Positions 34,430-47,644 of a stretch of 64,000 nucleotides of DNA are shown here, one piece after another; positions within the stretch are counted from its first letter, which is position 1, and every line of letters begins with the position of its first letter. The notes beneath the pieces are model-generated. The model had not been told where the DNA came from. It saw only the letters and a program-made list of their open reading frames with translations, and searched no databases. The stretch spans positions 41,113,034-41,177,033 of the forward strand of contig NC_133169.1 in NCBI RefSeq assembly GCF_040802235.1. Direction: 5' to 3'. Source of the stretch: Manis javanica. Its lineage: Eukaryota; Chordata; Mammalia; Pholidota; Manidae. The translations under genes were made by a program, and so were the position numbers.

Positions 34430-35012
34430 CTCTGTTTTTTTTTTTTTTAATTTTATCAGCAGTCTTGTCACTACATGGAGTAGAATTCAGAACCTGACCC
34501 AGAAACCAGCCTGTGGGACACTAAGCTATTTCTATACTTGCTGTATGTTCTTAGATTTTACATTATCAAATTACAAAAAAAAATTGTACAGAATAAGCAG
34601 AGAATTTGGAAACATTTAGATCTACTTATGGTTCTAGATTCCTTACTTTGTGTCTCTGCATAAATTAGCTTGTCTCTTTGAGAGTCCAGCTCAAATGTTG
34701 AAGACAAGTGTAATATATTTTTGGAAGACCTGTTGTAGCAGTCAGTATGGCATATGTAAAATACTGAACTCATTGTATATAGGTGTAAAGAATATGATGT
34801 ATTTACTTAACTTACAATCTTATTACTCGGTCTCTAGTACTTGGAAATCACAACTATGCCAAGGGAATGACTTTATATGTGTGGTAAAGTTTCATAGAAA
34901 GATCAATAGATAGATGTTGAAATATGACATAGCTACATGTAATTTATAGTTGATATTGGTAGATTAAGGTAGAAAGTGAAATCAATACATTGTAAAGTGA
35001 CGGTGGTATCAC
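34430..35012. other. Intergenic DNA with poly-T run
   Basis: A run of about 16 T at 34434-34449 follows the C-rich tract, then AT-rich sequence with no recognised feature up to the receptor relic. The 87-codon frame at 34650-34913 has no motif. Confidence 0.4.
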
Positions 35013-35884
35013 AATGAATAAAGAGTGGAGCTGAAGATTGTCATAGTCTTCACCCTCATCTTCCTCATTCTTCTTGAGACCCTTGCTGGCAGCGTCCTGA
35101 GGATGACTCTCATTTGGTGTGACTCTCATCTCCACACTCCTGTGTATTTCCTTCTCAGTCAACTTTCCCTGATGGATGTTTTATACAGCTCTACTTTCGT
35201 CCCTAAGACAACCACTGCCTTCTTATCTGGAAGAAATAGCATTTCCTTTATAAACTGTGGAATTCAGCTCTTCCTCTTCGTGATTCTGGTGGGGGCAGGG
35301 TGCCTTCCCCTGGCAGTCACGGCTTACGACCGCTATGCAGCGATGCGCCATCCTGCTCAGTTCTCATGAGCCCCACCGTCTGTGTTTCCATGGCCACTGG
35401 CACCTGGCTGGGTGCACTTCTCAGTGCCTTGATCCATGTTATCTACACTCTGAATCTCCCTTACTGTGCCTCCAGGGAAATCCACCATTTCTTTGGTGAG
35501 ATCCCAGCTCTCCTGAAACTTGTTTGTGTAAATACCTCTCTTTATGAAAATGGCCTTTATGTCAGTGGTATTGTGTTTCTCCTCTTTCCAATATCTGCCA
35601 TCATGGATTCATATGGGCAGATCCTCTCCACTGTTTTGGGACTAAAGTCAATCTTGGGGATGAGGAAGGCACTGACAACCTGTTCTTCCCTTTTGATTGT
35701 GCTGTCTCTCTTCTATGGAACAGCAATTGTTAAGTATTTTCTCCCCAAAGCCTATCACAACCGTGAGCAGGACAAAGTGGTCTCCGTCTTCTGCACCATC
35801 CTCACACCATGCTCAACCCCCTCATCAACAGTCTGAGAAACAAAAGATGTGGCTGGAGCCCTCAGGAAAATCCTTGGAAGATAA
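35013..35884 (+). pseudogene. Olfactory receptor family 2 (OR2T/OR2M-like) pseudogene
   Basis: Olfactory receptors are seven-helix G-protein-coupled receptors with one-exon coding regions. The N-terminus is lost; the reading starts in TM1 ('LIFLILLETLAG', from about 35040). Then come 'LHTPVYFLLSQLSLMD' (TM2), 'INCGIQLF' (TM3 with its Cys) and 'TAYDRYAAMRHP' (the DRY motif). A frameshift at about 35360 leads to frame 3: 'LPYCASREIHHFFGEIPALL' (extracellular loop 2, its usual HFFC now HFFG), 'DSYGQILSTVL' (TM5), 'RKALTTCSSLLIVLSLFYGTAI' (TM6). A frameshift at about 35808 opens 'LNPLINSLRNK' (TM7 NPxxY with Y lost), and another near 35845 gives 'DVAGALRKILGR' and the stop at 35882-35884. It is non-functional as a receptor. 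The sequence pattern is closest to the OR2T/OR2M/OR2G group of human 1q44; the subfamily is not certain. Confidence 0.92.
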
Positions 35885-38755
35885 CAAACTTAATAAACTT
35901 ATACTTGTTGAGAGTTGGACAAAAGAGAATGGATCTTGGTCACAGAAGTATATTATACAGAGACAAGCAGTGCACATGGGCAAATTGTACTTTCTGCAGA
36001 CTTCTCATGGCCAGACCCCTTCCTGCTCTGCTTGGGGGACTGCTAATGGAATGCTCATTCCTGCTCTGCCTCAAATGATCTTCATGAGTTTGTTAAACAA
36101 AATGTTCTAAGTCAGAAATCTCACAGTCAGCAAGCAATATAAAAAACACTTTTTTTTGTTGTTAAATAGGAGAAAAATAAATGTGAATCTTAGGCAATAG
36201 TGACTCTATGTTGAATTTTTTAGTAATTCTTATTAATAGCAGTATTATATCAACATGAGAAGTAAACATTTATAATACATTGCTCAAAATTTGTTTTCTA
36301 AGTCTGAATTGAATATATTTAATTTTGAACATATTAGTCAACTGTGGTCCACAAACACAAGTTTTCTCCCTGTTCTTACCTCCTTATGTTGTAAATGACA
36401 TTTCATTTTTATTGTTTAGTTTTACTAATGGCTAGAAGAACATTCTTATATTTTGATTATATTTACTTAATTATAGTAGTTTGACTTAATTAATTATACT
36501 TAAATATATTTTTATTTGTCATACTGTTCCCTTCCAATTTATATATTTTTCTGTGCAGGGTTCCCTTTCTCAATGAAATATTTTTTCTTGATTAATTTTC
36601 AAAATTAAAATAATGAATCCAAATGAATGATTATTTTTCTTGATGTTTCTTTTCTTATCACATCAATGAGTCATAAACATTTATAGTATAAATAGATATG
36701 CATATGTGTGTTCTGAATGTATATATAAAATGGCTTATTAAATAATTTAGTAAAAATAATTTATGCTTTTTGTTCTATTAATCAAGTTAGTAAGTGATAG
36801 AGATCTCACTAGAATTGTAATATATATTTATCCAGTTAGTTTCAATTGATTGTGAAATCTTTTCTTATGCTAACATTTTCATTTTGTATTTTTTCATAAA
36901 TTTTTTTTGCTTTTACTCATGTATTAATTATAGTCAATATTTTCTTATATATTTAACTGATTTCTAAATTTAACAATTTTTAAAAAGATCTCTCATCCCT
37001 TAATTCTCTTCTAACTCAATTCTGTTCCCATAAATTACATATTGAATTTTTTCAATTTTCACTGTGTACTTCTAGTTATTAAAAATCTTATCAACCCTGA
37101 TTATTTATTTTATACTTTGTGCTTTCGCTGGTGGTGGTTGTTTGTAATTTAAATTACAATTATATCTTCACTTTTGTGCCTAAATATATTTTTACAGCTG
37201 TACTAAATAAGTAATAAATTATCTTTTATTTTGAAAAGAATCATTAATCAGATATTAAGTTCTCAAGTAGATTTAATTCACCACAACAATGAAAGCAACT
37301 ATAGTGGTGGTTTCACTAACAGCAAAATTTCCATTTATGTATAATTATAATATATTCTAATATTTGACATTGTTTAGACCTGCTTATATTTTTAGCAAAC
37401 ATACTCTATGGCTTGTTAATTGCATGATAATCGATCATATGGGTATTTTTTGGAGTGGCGACTTTTACTGCAGCAAGTCTGACAGAAGGAGATGCTAAAT
37501 AATTGCAGAGCAAAGATTAACTGAAAGGCGTTTAAAAATATGCATGTAAAATTATTTGTGTTAGACCCCATCTTAGTTTGCATAATTATTTAAAAATAAT
37601 TGTTTTTTCTCATGTTCACTAACTAGACAGCAACATTTTTGAACTATAATATCATTCAAGTAACAATAATCAAATTTTCAGAAACTAATATGCATGAAAT
37701 AGATACATATAGCTAACCTATCATCATATCTGTAGCTAAATCTGTAACCTGTCTTATAGGTTTAACCTATTTCATGGGATCTCTGGACTCTCTACTTCAG
37801 TAAAATAAAAGACACTAACTGTGTACATTTGTAGAAATTCCTAGATTTTGAAACAAGGGAACTTTACTTTTCCATAGAACATCATATGGAGCTGGCTAGT
37901 TCCTGTGTTCCTCACTCAGGGGTGGCTTCCTACCCTTGACCCTTCTCTTCATCTGTACATTTTTATTCATATATATTAACACACAGAACTTTGTGGACAC
38001 TGAGTTTGATGTCTTTTATACAGAAAGCTTTACTACTTGTTTAGAAATCAATCATAAAATTTACTGAATGCCAACATATGTACAACGTTAAAGTTTTTGA
38101 TGCTTATGTATAGGATGGCTGAAGTTTTATATAAATTTATAATCCATTCATTACATTTGATCAACGATGACAAACTTTTTTGAATGTATTTTCCTACATT
38201 TAAAATAATGTATTTGCATTCTACCAATTTTCACATTATGAGTATTCATAAAATTCATAAATTATTTTTTTAATGGTGAGCATATTGATCTTTTTGACTA
38301 CCATATAGGTTTTGTGCTCATTTTTTCTGGTACCTCATCATATTGCATGTGTCAAATTCAGAAATAACGAAGTAATAGCACTAATAATCAGTAAGAATAC
38401 ATTGTTTATGTAGAAATAATTCATGAACTGGGAGCTCTCAAACAACAGTGGAATGAGGCTCAGAGGCATGTGTATTGTATATGTATTGTCACGACATATT
38501 TGTAGCATTTGTAAAGTTAGAATGCAGAGGCGATTTATTTTTCATGGTGATTAACAGTGATTTTACATTAGAGCTTCCCTATTGATAGGGGATCAGTACA
38601 AAGTAGTTTCTTCATGTTAATTTGGGGGAATGTTTGTTTCCCTTATGATTTTGACAGGCTTTTACAAGAAGTGGTCCACAGTGTTTTGTTTGTTTTGTAG
38701 AATATGCTGAATTATGTTTCACTTGGAGGCTCACTTGATTTTTTTAATTTTGATT
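35885..38755. other. Long very AT-rich intergenic stretch
   Basis: No gene, RNA or named repeat could be supported in almost 2.9 kb. It is dominated by A/T runs and short palindromic AT words. Old L1 remains are possible but too diverged to claim. Confidence 0.45.
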
Positions 38756-38865
38756 TTGATTTATCTTGATTTTCTTAATTACAGCATAGTTGATATACAA
38801 TATTATATTGTATCAAGCATACAATATAGTGGTTCAACTGCTATATGACTCACTGGCTTTTGTTC
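38756..38865 (-). mobile_element. L1 LINE 3' end scrap
   Basis: The plus strand reads 'cttaattacagcatagttgatatacaatattatattgta' (38774-38812) and 'agtggttcaactgc', the antisense of a common L1 3' end. It is about 110 bp and non-coding. Confidence 0.55.
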
Positions 38866-39059
38866 AGGTGATTTTTAAGTTTGTGGTTTATTTTGTATAT
38901 GATTTTAACACATGATTTGACTTCAAATATGGACATTTGGCCTTCAAAAATTCATTTGCAGTCTACAAAAAAGTAGTCAGATATCCTCTAGGTCAAATAA
39001 ATGTGAGCTGAAGAAATTCTCTCTTTACCCAGATTTTTAAATACAAAGAGAAAAGATAA

Positions 39060-39420
39060 AATGGATAAAGAAAATGTGATATCCTATGGTATATTATTCA
39101 GCTAGAAAAAATGAAGGAAATTCTGCCATTTGAAACAATATGGATAAACTTGGATTAACTGGGTTCAGGAAAACAGAGAATAGAAGAGGTTGCCAGGCAG
39201 GGGGGGAATAGGGTGATACAGTCAAAATAAACAAATATTCAGTTGTATGAAATAATAAATTTTGAGGATTCATAGCATGGTGACTAAGGTTAATAAGACA
39301 GTAGTCTACATAGGAAAATTATTGAGAATAGATGTTAAGCATTCTCAACACACACAAAAAAGAGCTAACTGTTGAATTGATGAATGTGTTAATTACCTCA
39401 AAATGTTAATGTATTCGAAA
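39060..39420 (+). mobile_element. L1 LINE 3' end fragment
   Basis: In order: 'tggtatattattcagctagaaaaaatgaaggaaattctgccatttg' (39087-39133), 'gttgccaggcagggggg' (39189-39205), 'catggtgactaaggttaataa' (39277-39297) and 'aactgttgaattgatgaatgtgttaattacctc' (39368-39400), a standard L1 3' UTR sequence order on the plus strand. Confidence 0.7.
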
Positions 39421-40330
39421 TTCTAAAGGAGAAATCAAAGAATATGTAAATAAACTGAGATATATCTCATGTTACTGCAATGGAAAGCAAATACTATTGA
39501 GATATTTTTTGCAACTTGACCTTTTTAATACAAAGCAACCCAATCACATTTCTTAAAGTAATCCACAAACAGATTTTCAATTTTATATGGAAAAGCACAA
39601 GAATAGCCAACAAAATATTGAAAATGAACAAAAAATTTGGTGGACCCACACTACCCAATAAAGACTAACTTGGAAGCATAGTAATGAAGTAAGTAATGTA
39701 CTGTGAAAAAACATACAAAATATCAAAAGAAATGAGTAGAGAAATCAGAAGTAGACTCCATTAATATAGTTAACTGATCTCTGAGGAAGAAGCAGAGGTA
39801 ATTCAATAGAGAAAAGTAGTTTTTTAACAAATATTAGAATAATTAGAGATCCATATGGAAATAAATAAATCTAGACTCAGACCTCCCATCTTTCAAAAAA
39901 CTGACACAAAATGCCTCAAAGTTCTCAATGAAAATTACAAGCTACAAAATTTCCATAAGAAAGTAGAGTAGAAAATCTAAGTAACCTTAGGTTTGCAAAA
40001 AGATTTTAGATATAAGACTAAAAGCATGATCTGTGAAAAAAAATCTGGCAGGTTGGGCTTAAAATTAAAATATCCTCTTCTGGAAATGACATAATTAAAT
40101 GTATGAAAAGACAAGCCACAGATTGGGGGAAAGTACTTGATAAACACTTTGTTTCTAAAATGTACTAGAATGGTAAAAACTCATTAAAGAAAAAAAAGAT
40201 ACAATTTAAAAATGTGCAAAAAACTGAGCAAACACCTCAGAACATAACTGAAAGGGCAAATAAACCTTTCAAAATAGAGTTAATTTCATTTGTGATTGAG
40301 GAACTGTAAAGGAAAATAAAGAGATACCAC
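39421..40330 (+). mobile_element. Old L1 LINE, ORF2 C-terminal fragment
   Basis: Decayed L1 ORF2 on the plus strand: 'cagattttcaattttatatggaaaagcacaagaatagccaa' (39570-39610) and 'gtggacccacactacccaataaagactaac' (39640-39669), then further 3' ORF2 words ('agagataccactt' at about 40320). It lies directly 3' of another L1's tail, giving a tandem of two partial L1s. No open frame. Confidence 0.65.
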
Positions 40331-41035
40331 TTAACTTATGTTCCTGACTCAGAAAATAACTCCTTTTCTCCTCTTTGTCTTTCAAACCTTGTGTAAATTA
40401 CTATAGTAAATGCTGGCTATGGACCAAACCGGGAATGGGATTATGGGATATGTAGTTTCTACACGCAGCTAAACCCTTACACCTGGGTGGAGTTGAAGCC
40501 AATCTTACAACAGGGAACTTACCACATGAAGACAGACACTTCTGTTAGAAGCAGTGTTATTTGTGGAAGACTTCATGCTTCATTAATAGAAAATTTTAAG
40601 GGAACCTTTTCTACTCATTTTCTATATTGGCAACAAAAACAAAAAAAAATACTTAGTTTCTTCAAGAAATTATGTATTATTATTACACATATTCTATTTT
40701 AAAACCCAATAGTGAACAACTACTAATTAAAATCATGAATTTAAAAGATAAAACAATTCCAATTTTTTCAGATATTGCCTTTCTTTAGTAAATATAATAC
40801 TGAAAATTTTGGTTTCTTTTTCTAAATACTTTGATAGCTCTTGCACAATAAGCTCAGTTGTGAAAACAGTGATTGACAGGTTTCTAATTATGATTTATGT
40901 AATGGATTTTAGGGTATGTGGATGTACCTCTTAACTACCAGTTCTCATTGTCTTTGGATTTTAACTCTATTTTCAAATTTTCTGAGTATAGAGATGCTAA
41001 GCTCAGACATTCAGTGAAATATTAAATGTTGTGCG
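40331..41035. other. AT-rich intergenic DNA
   Basis: Nothing recognised. A 71-codon plus-strand frame at 40487-40702 has no motif. Confidence 0.4.
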
Positions 41036-41258
41036 GCCATAAAGCAATTGGGCACTGGAGCAGATAACTATGTTTAAATTCTAGTTCTTTTACTAGAATA
41101 TATATAATGGAATCTATAAATGACTTCTATAATTGTGAAACACAGTTGTTATTCATATCACCTTCTTAATAGATATATGGGAAGGCCTAAGGATTTTATC
41201 TCTAAGAACCTAGAACTATGCCTGGCACATAGAAAGTCCTCAATGAAAGTCAACATTA
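41036..41258 (+). repeat. MIR SINE
   Basis: Shows the MIR order on the plus strand: 'gcactggagcagataactatgtttaaattctagttctttta' (41051-41091), the 'aatggaatctataaatgac' core, and the tail 'acctagaactatgcctggcacatagaaagtcctcaatgaaagt' (41209-41251). One of the best-preserved MIRs here. Ancient and non-coding. Confidence 0.85.
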
Positions 41259-41714
41259 TTCTCTACTATACAAGTACATACTAGAAAAATGTCTTTGTCT
41301 TACAGGTAGCCTAGAATCAGTACTGCATCAATCTCACCTCACCTTGTTTCCTAATTTCCCCAGTAAATCATACACAGCCGTGTATTTCATTCCCAAATCA
41401 GGCTCAGTTTCTGGGTATTATTACATTTATATCCCTCTTCCACACATATAATAATAATAATTTGGGGATTACAATAATCAGGGAAACTTTAATGAAATAA
41501 ATGCAGTTACACCACAAGTGTTTATACTAGAAGTTGCAAAAGATCCAGGAACTTGGTATATAGGGGAGGTCTGGTACTCACGATTTGGAGTCACATGCAG
41601 AGTTCATTTTTTAAGTTTATACTTCTGCTAATCTCAAATTTATATATATATATGGTGACATCAACAATTCAGAGAAATCTGTCACCATAAACCAAATCAC
41701 ACATACTCCTCTCT

Positions 41715-42560
41715 ATATTTGTTAATTATCAGGGAAATGCAAATCAAAACCACAATGAGATATCACCTCACACCAGTTAGGAGAGCCAACATCCAAAAGA
41801 AAATAAACAAGAAATGCTGGCTAGGATGTGGAGAAATGGAAACCCTCCTACACTGTTTGCAGGAATGTAAATTAGTACAACCACTCTGGAAACAAATATG
41901 GAGGTCCTCCAAAAGCTAAAAGTAGAAAGACTATTTGGCCCAGGAATTCCACTCTTAGGAATTAACCCAAGAAAACGAAATCCCTGATTCAAAAAGACAT
42001 ATGCATCATTATACTTATTGCCACAGTATTTCCAATAGACAAGATACGGAAGCAACCTGTGTCCATCAGTAGATGAATGAATAAAGAAGATGTGGTCCAT
42101 ATACACAACGGAATATTATTTGGCCATAACGGTAAAGAAATCCCACCATTTGGATCTGGAGGGTATTATGCTCAGTGGAATAAGCCAGGCAGAGAAAGAC
42201 AAATACCATACAATTTCACTTACTTGTGGAATATAAAAACAAAGCAAAACAGAAGGAGCAAAACAGCAGCAGCAGACTCATAGACACTGAGAAGTGACCA
42301 GTGGTTACCAAGGATGAGGGGAGTGGGCGGAGGTGAGGGGAGGGGGTAAAGGGGCACAATAATTCATGATCATAATATAAGTTGATCATGGGGACTGTTG
42401 AACCACTGTGATGTACATTTGAAACCAACAGAAGATTGTATATTAATGACACTTTAATGAAAAAATAATCTATATAACTATTGAGGAATAACTATGTTGT
42501 ATACTTGAAACAAATATAATATTGCATATCAACTAATTCAATTAAAAATATATTTAAAAA
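41715..42560 (+). mobile_element. 5'-truncated L1 LINE (ORF2 C-terminus and 3' UTR)
   Basis: The plus strand holds the L1 ORF2 C-terminal region: '[18 protein letters not shown]' and '[26 protein letters not shown]' (41740-41910), the zinc-knuckle-like Cys-rich part of ORF2, then 'gaatattatttggccataacgg', 'tgctcagtggaataagccaggcagagaaagacaaatacc' (42169-42207) and the 3' UTR ('gaagtgaccagtggttacc', 42290-42308). It ends with an A-rich tail. At 42466-42560 a second, shorter 3' UTR tail follows ('gttgtatacttgaaacaaatataatattgcatatcaac', 42493-42530), so two L1 tails may be joined. Confidence 0.8.
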
Positions 42561-43500
42561 AGAAATATAACACTTTGTCTACTACAAGTCACAGAAAAAA
42601 CATAAACTCACTAGTAATCAAGAGAGTGCAGTGCTGTCATAAGTACAGACATGAAGATGAATGGAATGCAGTTGAGAACCCACACATTTATACCCAGATG
42701 ATCTTCAATAGGGTCATTGCAGGTAGAATTACCTTTTCAAGAAATTGTGCGGTGACAACTGGATATCCACAAGCAAAATAATGATGTATTCATTAATATA
42801 TAACAAAAATTAATTTGATTCATCGTGGACCTAAAAGTAAGAGCTAAAATTATAAAAGAATCATAGGAATATATCTTCATGACACCAGATTAGGCAAATA
42901 CCTTTTAAATACCACATGTAAAGCACAAAAAAAAACCGTTTTAAAAAATAGACAGCTATAATTCACCCAATTGAAAAATAATTTTGTGCTGCAAATGATA
43001 CCAGCAAGCAAATCAAAGCCCACAGAATGCAGAAAATGTATTTGCTAATTATACATCTTATAAGAATCTTGTATCCAGAATGTATAAAGAACACTTACAA
43101 AAAAATGATAGAAAGATAATCCAAAGAAAGCACTGGAAAATCATATGAATAGATATTTCTCCAAAGGGTGACAGAAAGGGCAAGTACATGAAGATACTGT
43201 ACATCACTAGTCATTAAGGGGTGCAAATCAAAACCACAGTGATAAATTCCATTATGCACATTAGGACGCTGAATTATTTTTTAAAAGGAGGAAGAAGAAA
43301 AACCAGACAAGTGTGGAGGAGGAAATGGGGAATGACCGCTGCTGAGTCTGGTTTAGTCAAGGTTATGAAAATGTTCTGAAATGGAACTCTGGTGATAGTG
43401 CACACACCTGCAAATACACTATAACCAATTAATCATATCCTTATGATGGTGAATTGAATGTTATAGAACTATATTTAAATAAAACTCAAAAAAGAATCAT
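42561..43500 (+). mobile_element. Old L1 LINE, ORF2 C-terminal part and 3' UTR
   Basis: In order on the plus strand: 'gaatggaatgcagttgagaacccacacatttatacccagatgatcttcaatagggtc' (42659-42715), 'ggacctaaaagtaagagctaaaattataaaa', 'tctccaaagggtgac' (43157-43171), 'gggtgcaaatcaaaaccacagtgat' and a 3' end with 'ggttatgaaaatgttctgaaatggaactctggtgatagtgcacacac' (43361-43408). It is more diverged than the copy just before it, so it is older. Stops throughout. Confidence 0.75.
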
Positions 43501-46395
43501 AATTATACTGGATATTTACTTTATACCAACTAATTTGACACCTAAAAAACGCATTAGACAGATGGTCTAACTTCAGCCAGTCACTCTGCTCTGTGATTTC
43601 TGCCTGTCATTTGTCCTCTCTGGTGCCCAGAGGAGGTCCAGCCTGAAGGTGGGGGATTGTGGGTGACCCTCCCCAATGTCATAAGCCAGAGGAGCAATCC
43701 ATGAGAAAGAGAAAAGAGGGGAATCGCCCCTGAGTGCGGTCCTTTCCTATTGCACTCCAAAGGGCCACATTTGTCCTGAGGAAGTGGTTTTATGGACATA
43801 ACAAGGGAAGGATGGTTCCCTGCGGGAAGCCTGGGAAATAGTGCGGACAGCATCTGCAGCAACGGGGATCTTCATGCCCTGAGGGACTTCAAATCCCTCC
43901 GGATCATTCCTGTGTAAATCGGAAGTTTCAGAGGCAGAAATCACAGGGGGAAATCAGCCATACTTCTGGGTTTTGGTTTAACTCTATGTTTTTTATCTTC
44001 TGTTTGTAACAGGTAATGAGGAAACCTGAGTTTTGTGATTTTGTTTTGTTTCCTTTTGTCCCGATGGGAAATGTCATTGTAACTTCCCTGTAGCCAAAAA
44101 TATGAACTTCACACTTTCTATAAACTGTGATAAATCATTGAGTCCTCTTTTTTCCAAGCACTATTTTATGATCACGGCCAGGCGGGGCATAACTACGCCC
44201 GTGTTAGAAGTTACGGAACAACATTGCCTCATCACTCCACTTTCTCACTATGGGTGCAACAGAATAGGATTCAAATGAGGGTTCAAATGGCACCTGAAGC
44301 CCTTCCATAGAACAGGCTACGGGAAATGACATTGCAGTCTATTTTTATAGACTCTGTGTAGGATATGAATTGATGACTTTAATGTCTTCTGGATTTGAAA
44401 GGAGAGTGTCAGAACATCAGCACTGACACCTTTGCACCAAAAGCTTACCAGACTCATTTTGATCTGGCCATCTATCCTGTTATGTAGTACCTTTTATTAC
44501 ACAACTATATTCCTAATTCTTTTAGACAGTCTGTGAGAATGAAAGAGATAAAGTATTTTGATAAGATGATGTATCAATCAACCTAGTAGTTTCACTGAAA
44601 GGAAATAAACAAATCATCTCTTAAATAAAATTCACCAGAGAAATAACTCAAAAATCTTCCATCTGTTAGTCCTTTGCTTTCAAGCAAATAAGGTGACTTT
44701 GCCTTCTTTCATCTCCTGGTACAAGACAGTCTTCACTAGGAGTGCTGGAATATACAAGAACTACATGAATTGCCTGATGGAGACAGCGAGCAGGAGTAGA
44801 CAGTGTAATGAGTCCCAGGGCTGGGAGCTCTGCTCAGGGGACTGCAAATCCACACTTCTAAACTTGCTCAGCAAATTCTGTCTCTAAAGGCAGAATCTTA
44901 ACTCACTCTCCCCATACAGGCTCACACATAGCCTTCTGTCCAAAGATCTGCAGGTTGGACTACCTACAATGAGAAGCAGATGCTATATTTATTTAATTCA
45001 ATCAAATAATAAAAGTCTTCCTAATGTGTTTCTAGCAATGTCATTCAATCTTCTTCTCCTTAGTAGACTTGATAACAGAGAATTACAGCGTAGATCAGGA
45101 AAAGCTCATCCTTACCTGTTTCCACTGATGGAAGGTAGCAGTATGTACACCATGTATTAAGATTATGTTAGAGAGAAAGCAAAATACTAGTATGGACAGG
45201 AAATCACCAGAATATGCAAAAATGGAGAATTGAATGTTTCAAAAGATAGGATTTAAAAATGTAAAATAACAGAAAGAAAAACGAACCATCATGTGCAATA
45301 TAGATGGGTAACATATTTTCTGTTCTTTTTAGACAGAAACGAGATTCTGACACCAGTTTATCACAAACTTAATTTTCCCTAAAGTCATGCCTTGCATGTA
45401 AGAAATATAGAAAATACATACATTGCATAATTTTTGTGCGTTTAAAAAAAAATGAAATAAAGCCACGATCATGTTGTACTTGGGCCTTGTGACATCTGTG
45501 TCCAGGTGCAGACGACTCATCTGCTCCAGTCTCGCTTGGCTGCCCTCTGCTCTGGATGCAAGACCAACATCTGCCAGCTCATATCCCTGGCTTGGCCTGT
45601 TGTGTTCAATCTCCAGTTTCATGTGACACATCTTCCTTCACTGTTTACCTTTTATTTTCAGGGGAGCACATTTTCCTTTAACAAATTTTCAAAGTACTAA
45701 ATATCTTTATTTTAGTCTTCTACATGGGCGACATTTTGGCTTCCTGGAATATTCTCCTTGGAAAATTTCTTGATTGTCTCTCAGTTTGTTACTGAGGAGT
45801 TGTGGTCCATTTGGTGTTCTGACATATTTTTCCTCTTAGGGAAGTTGGTGAGTCGGTTATCTTGAACGTACCAAAGAATACAGCATTTCCATCCACTGGC
45901 TCAGGAAGCCATTTAGTGTGACCATATGTGACTTCTAGCTCTGGGAAATATTCCTGATTTATTCCATTGATAATGTCTTACCTCCATTTCCTCTGTTCTC
46001 CAGTTACAGAACTGCAATTACTCAGTTGGATCTCCTTTACTAATTTTCAATTTTTTCTTTTATTTCATATTTTCATGTTGTATTTATATATTACCTTCTT
46101 GCATATTTCCTTATTTTGATCATCTAACCCTTCTATTGATTTTTTTTAATGGATCAACATATTTGTAAATAGAAAGAGTATACCTTCATTTTATGAGTGG
46201 ATATTTGTTTTGGTTCATTTTATATCTTCTTTTATATTTCCTTTAATTAATTTATGTAAGGTCAGTTCTTCCTGCCCTGTGTATGTTTCTTCCAAGTTTC
46301 CTTTTATGTTTATTTTTATCTATATTTTCATGTAAAAGAATCTCCTCATATGTCTGATTATCTCTCTCTGTTCATATATACAAGTGAGCCACTCA
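43501..46395. other. Intergenic DNA, no supported gene
   Basis: Mixed composition. Minus-strand frames at 43581-43862 (93 codons) and 43747-43944 (65 codons), overlapping in different frames, occupy a less AT-rich patch, but I recognise no family. A frame at 45329-45631 (100 codons, minus) also has no motif. The end of this stretch (45720-46390) is T-rich. Confidence 0.4.
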
Positions 46396-46399
46396 AATG

Positions 46400-46905
46400 A
46401 AGCTCCAAAGAGAGGCGAGAGTATTAAAAGATAGGCAACCTGAGTATCAAGTGGGAATATCTCTTTACAGTGAAAAATCTAAAAAGCTGGGTCTGTATAT
46501 TATGCTAAGTGAAATAAGCTGGTGGAGAAAGACAAATGCATATTATTTCACTTACATATGGAGTCTAAAAACAAAATGAACAAAACAGCAGCAGACTCAG
46601 ACACTGAGAAGTGACTGGTGGTGACCACGGGGGAGCAGTTGGGGTGGGTGGGTGAAAGAGGTGAAGGGGAAAAGAGGCACAAAATCTCGATCATAATATA
46701 AATTAGTCACAGGGATGAAAGTACAGCATAGAGAGTATAATAAATAGTTCTGTCATATCTTTCTATGTAGACATAGTAATTACACTAATTGGGGCAAAGA
46801 TTTAATAATGTATGTAACTGTTGAATCTCTCTGTTGCATACTTGAAACCAATATTGTGTGTCAACTATGCTTCAATAAAAATATATCTAAAATAAAATAC
46901 TAGGT
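46400..46905 (+). mobile_element. L1 LINE 3' end fragment
   Basis: The plus strand shows 'tgctaagtgaaataagctggtggagaaagacaaatgcat' (46502-46540), then the same 3' UTR seen at 10541 and 42290 ('gaagtgactggtggtgaccacgg', 46608-46630), ending 'tcaactatgcttcaataaaaatatatctaaaataaaa' (46860-46896). Its A-rich end is intact. It is 5'-truncated and non-coding. Confidence 0.8.
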
Positions 46906-47640
46906 CTGCGTCTTTCTTCTCTTCAACTGCCCAACTTCTATGGAGAGGATATTCCAGTCTCTCCCATAGGGATTATCAGCACAGCCGCCAGTATCATCAA
47001 ACAGGTGGGAGTGAACTGGGTCCTCAGCTCAGGATGGGGATGGTCCCGTTAACTTCCCTGATCAGGTTGGTCATCTGTCTGCACCGTGACTGTACACCTC
47101 TGGTTCAAAGCCTCTGAAGAGAATCTTTGTGTTTCCACAAATACATGTAAATCTGAATCTCTTCATGAATGCTCCAAAACTGAAACAATGAAAATGAAAG
47201 TAATTAAAATTTTCTATCAGCATATAAATAAACATCTTTAAGTAACAAAGTCACCTCTGGGAACCCTACGGGAATTGAAGGTGAGTGATAGGGACCCAGA
47301 AGGCAGAAGATGTTGTGGGTTGCAGAGTTTCTGATTCCATGTGGTAGTCAGAATTATGAGCCAGTTCCCAATGACCTTGTCCGAGCATATAATCTTTCTT
47401 TGAGTGAGATTATGACTAGCTGTCACCCCCATGATTAGATTAGGTTGACTAGGTAGATTAGGTAACTAAGGCTGACTTAATTCAACCTGACAAATCTTAT
47501 ACAGGTTTGAATATATGTACATATTTATAGTGTGTGCATGTGTATCCACCCAATTTTTAGGCCTGTCTGATAAATAAAAACTTTTATACTTAAAACAGTA
47601 GTTGTCTAGGATATATCCAACCTGAATGATATGTTTTAAC
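46906..47640. other. Intergenic DNA, nothing firmly recognised
   Basis: A segment at about 47336-47450 ('gtggtagtcagaattatgagcc') looks like an old interspersed repeat but I cannot name it. No gene. Confidence 0.35.
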
Positions 47641-47644
47641 AAAC

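Noticed and set aside
34137-34619. Plus-strand frame of 160 codons, proline-rich
   Set aside because: It crosses the C-rich simple tract and the T run; there is no domain, and frames on the other strand are just as open.
43581-43944. Two overlapping minus-strand frames in a less AT-rich patch
   Set aside because: No recognisable domain and they overlap in different frames. Could be a retrocopy scrap, but the evidence is lacking.
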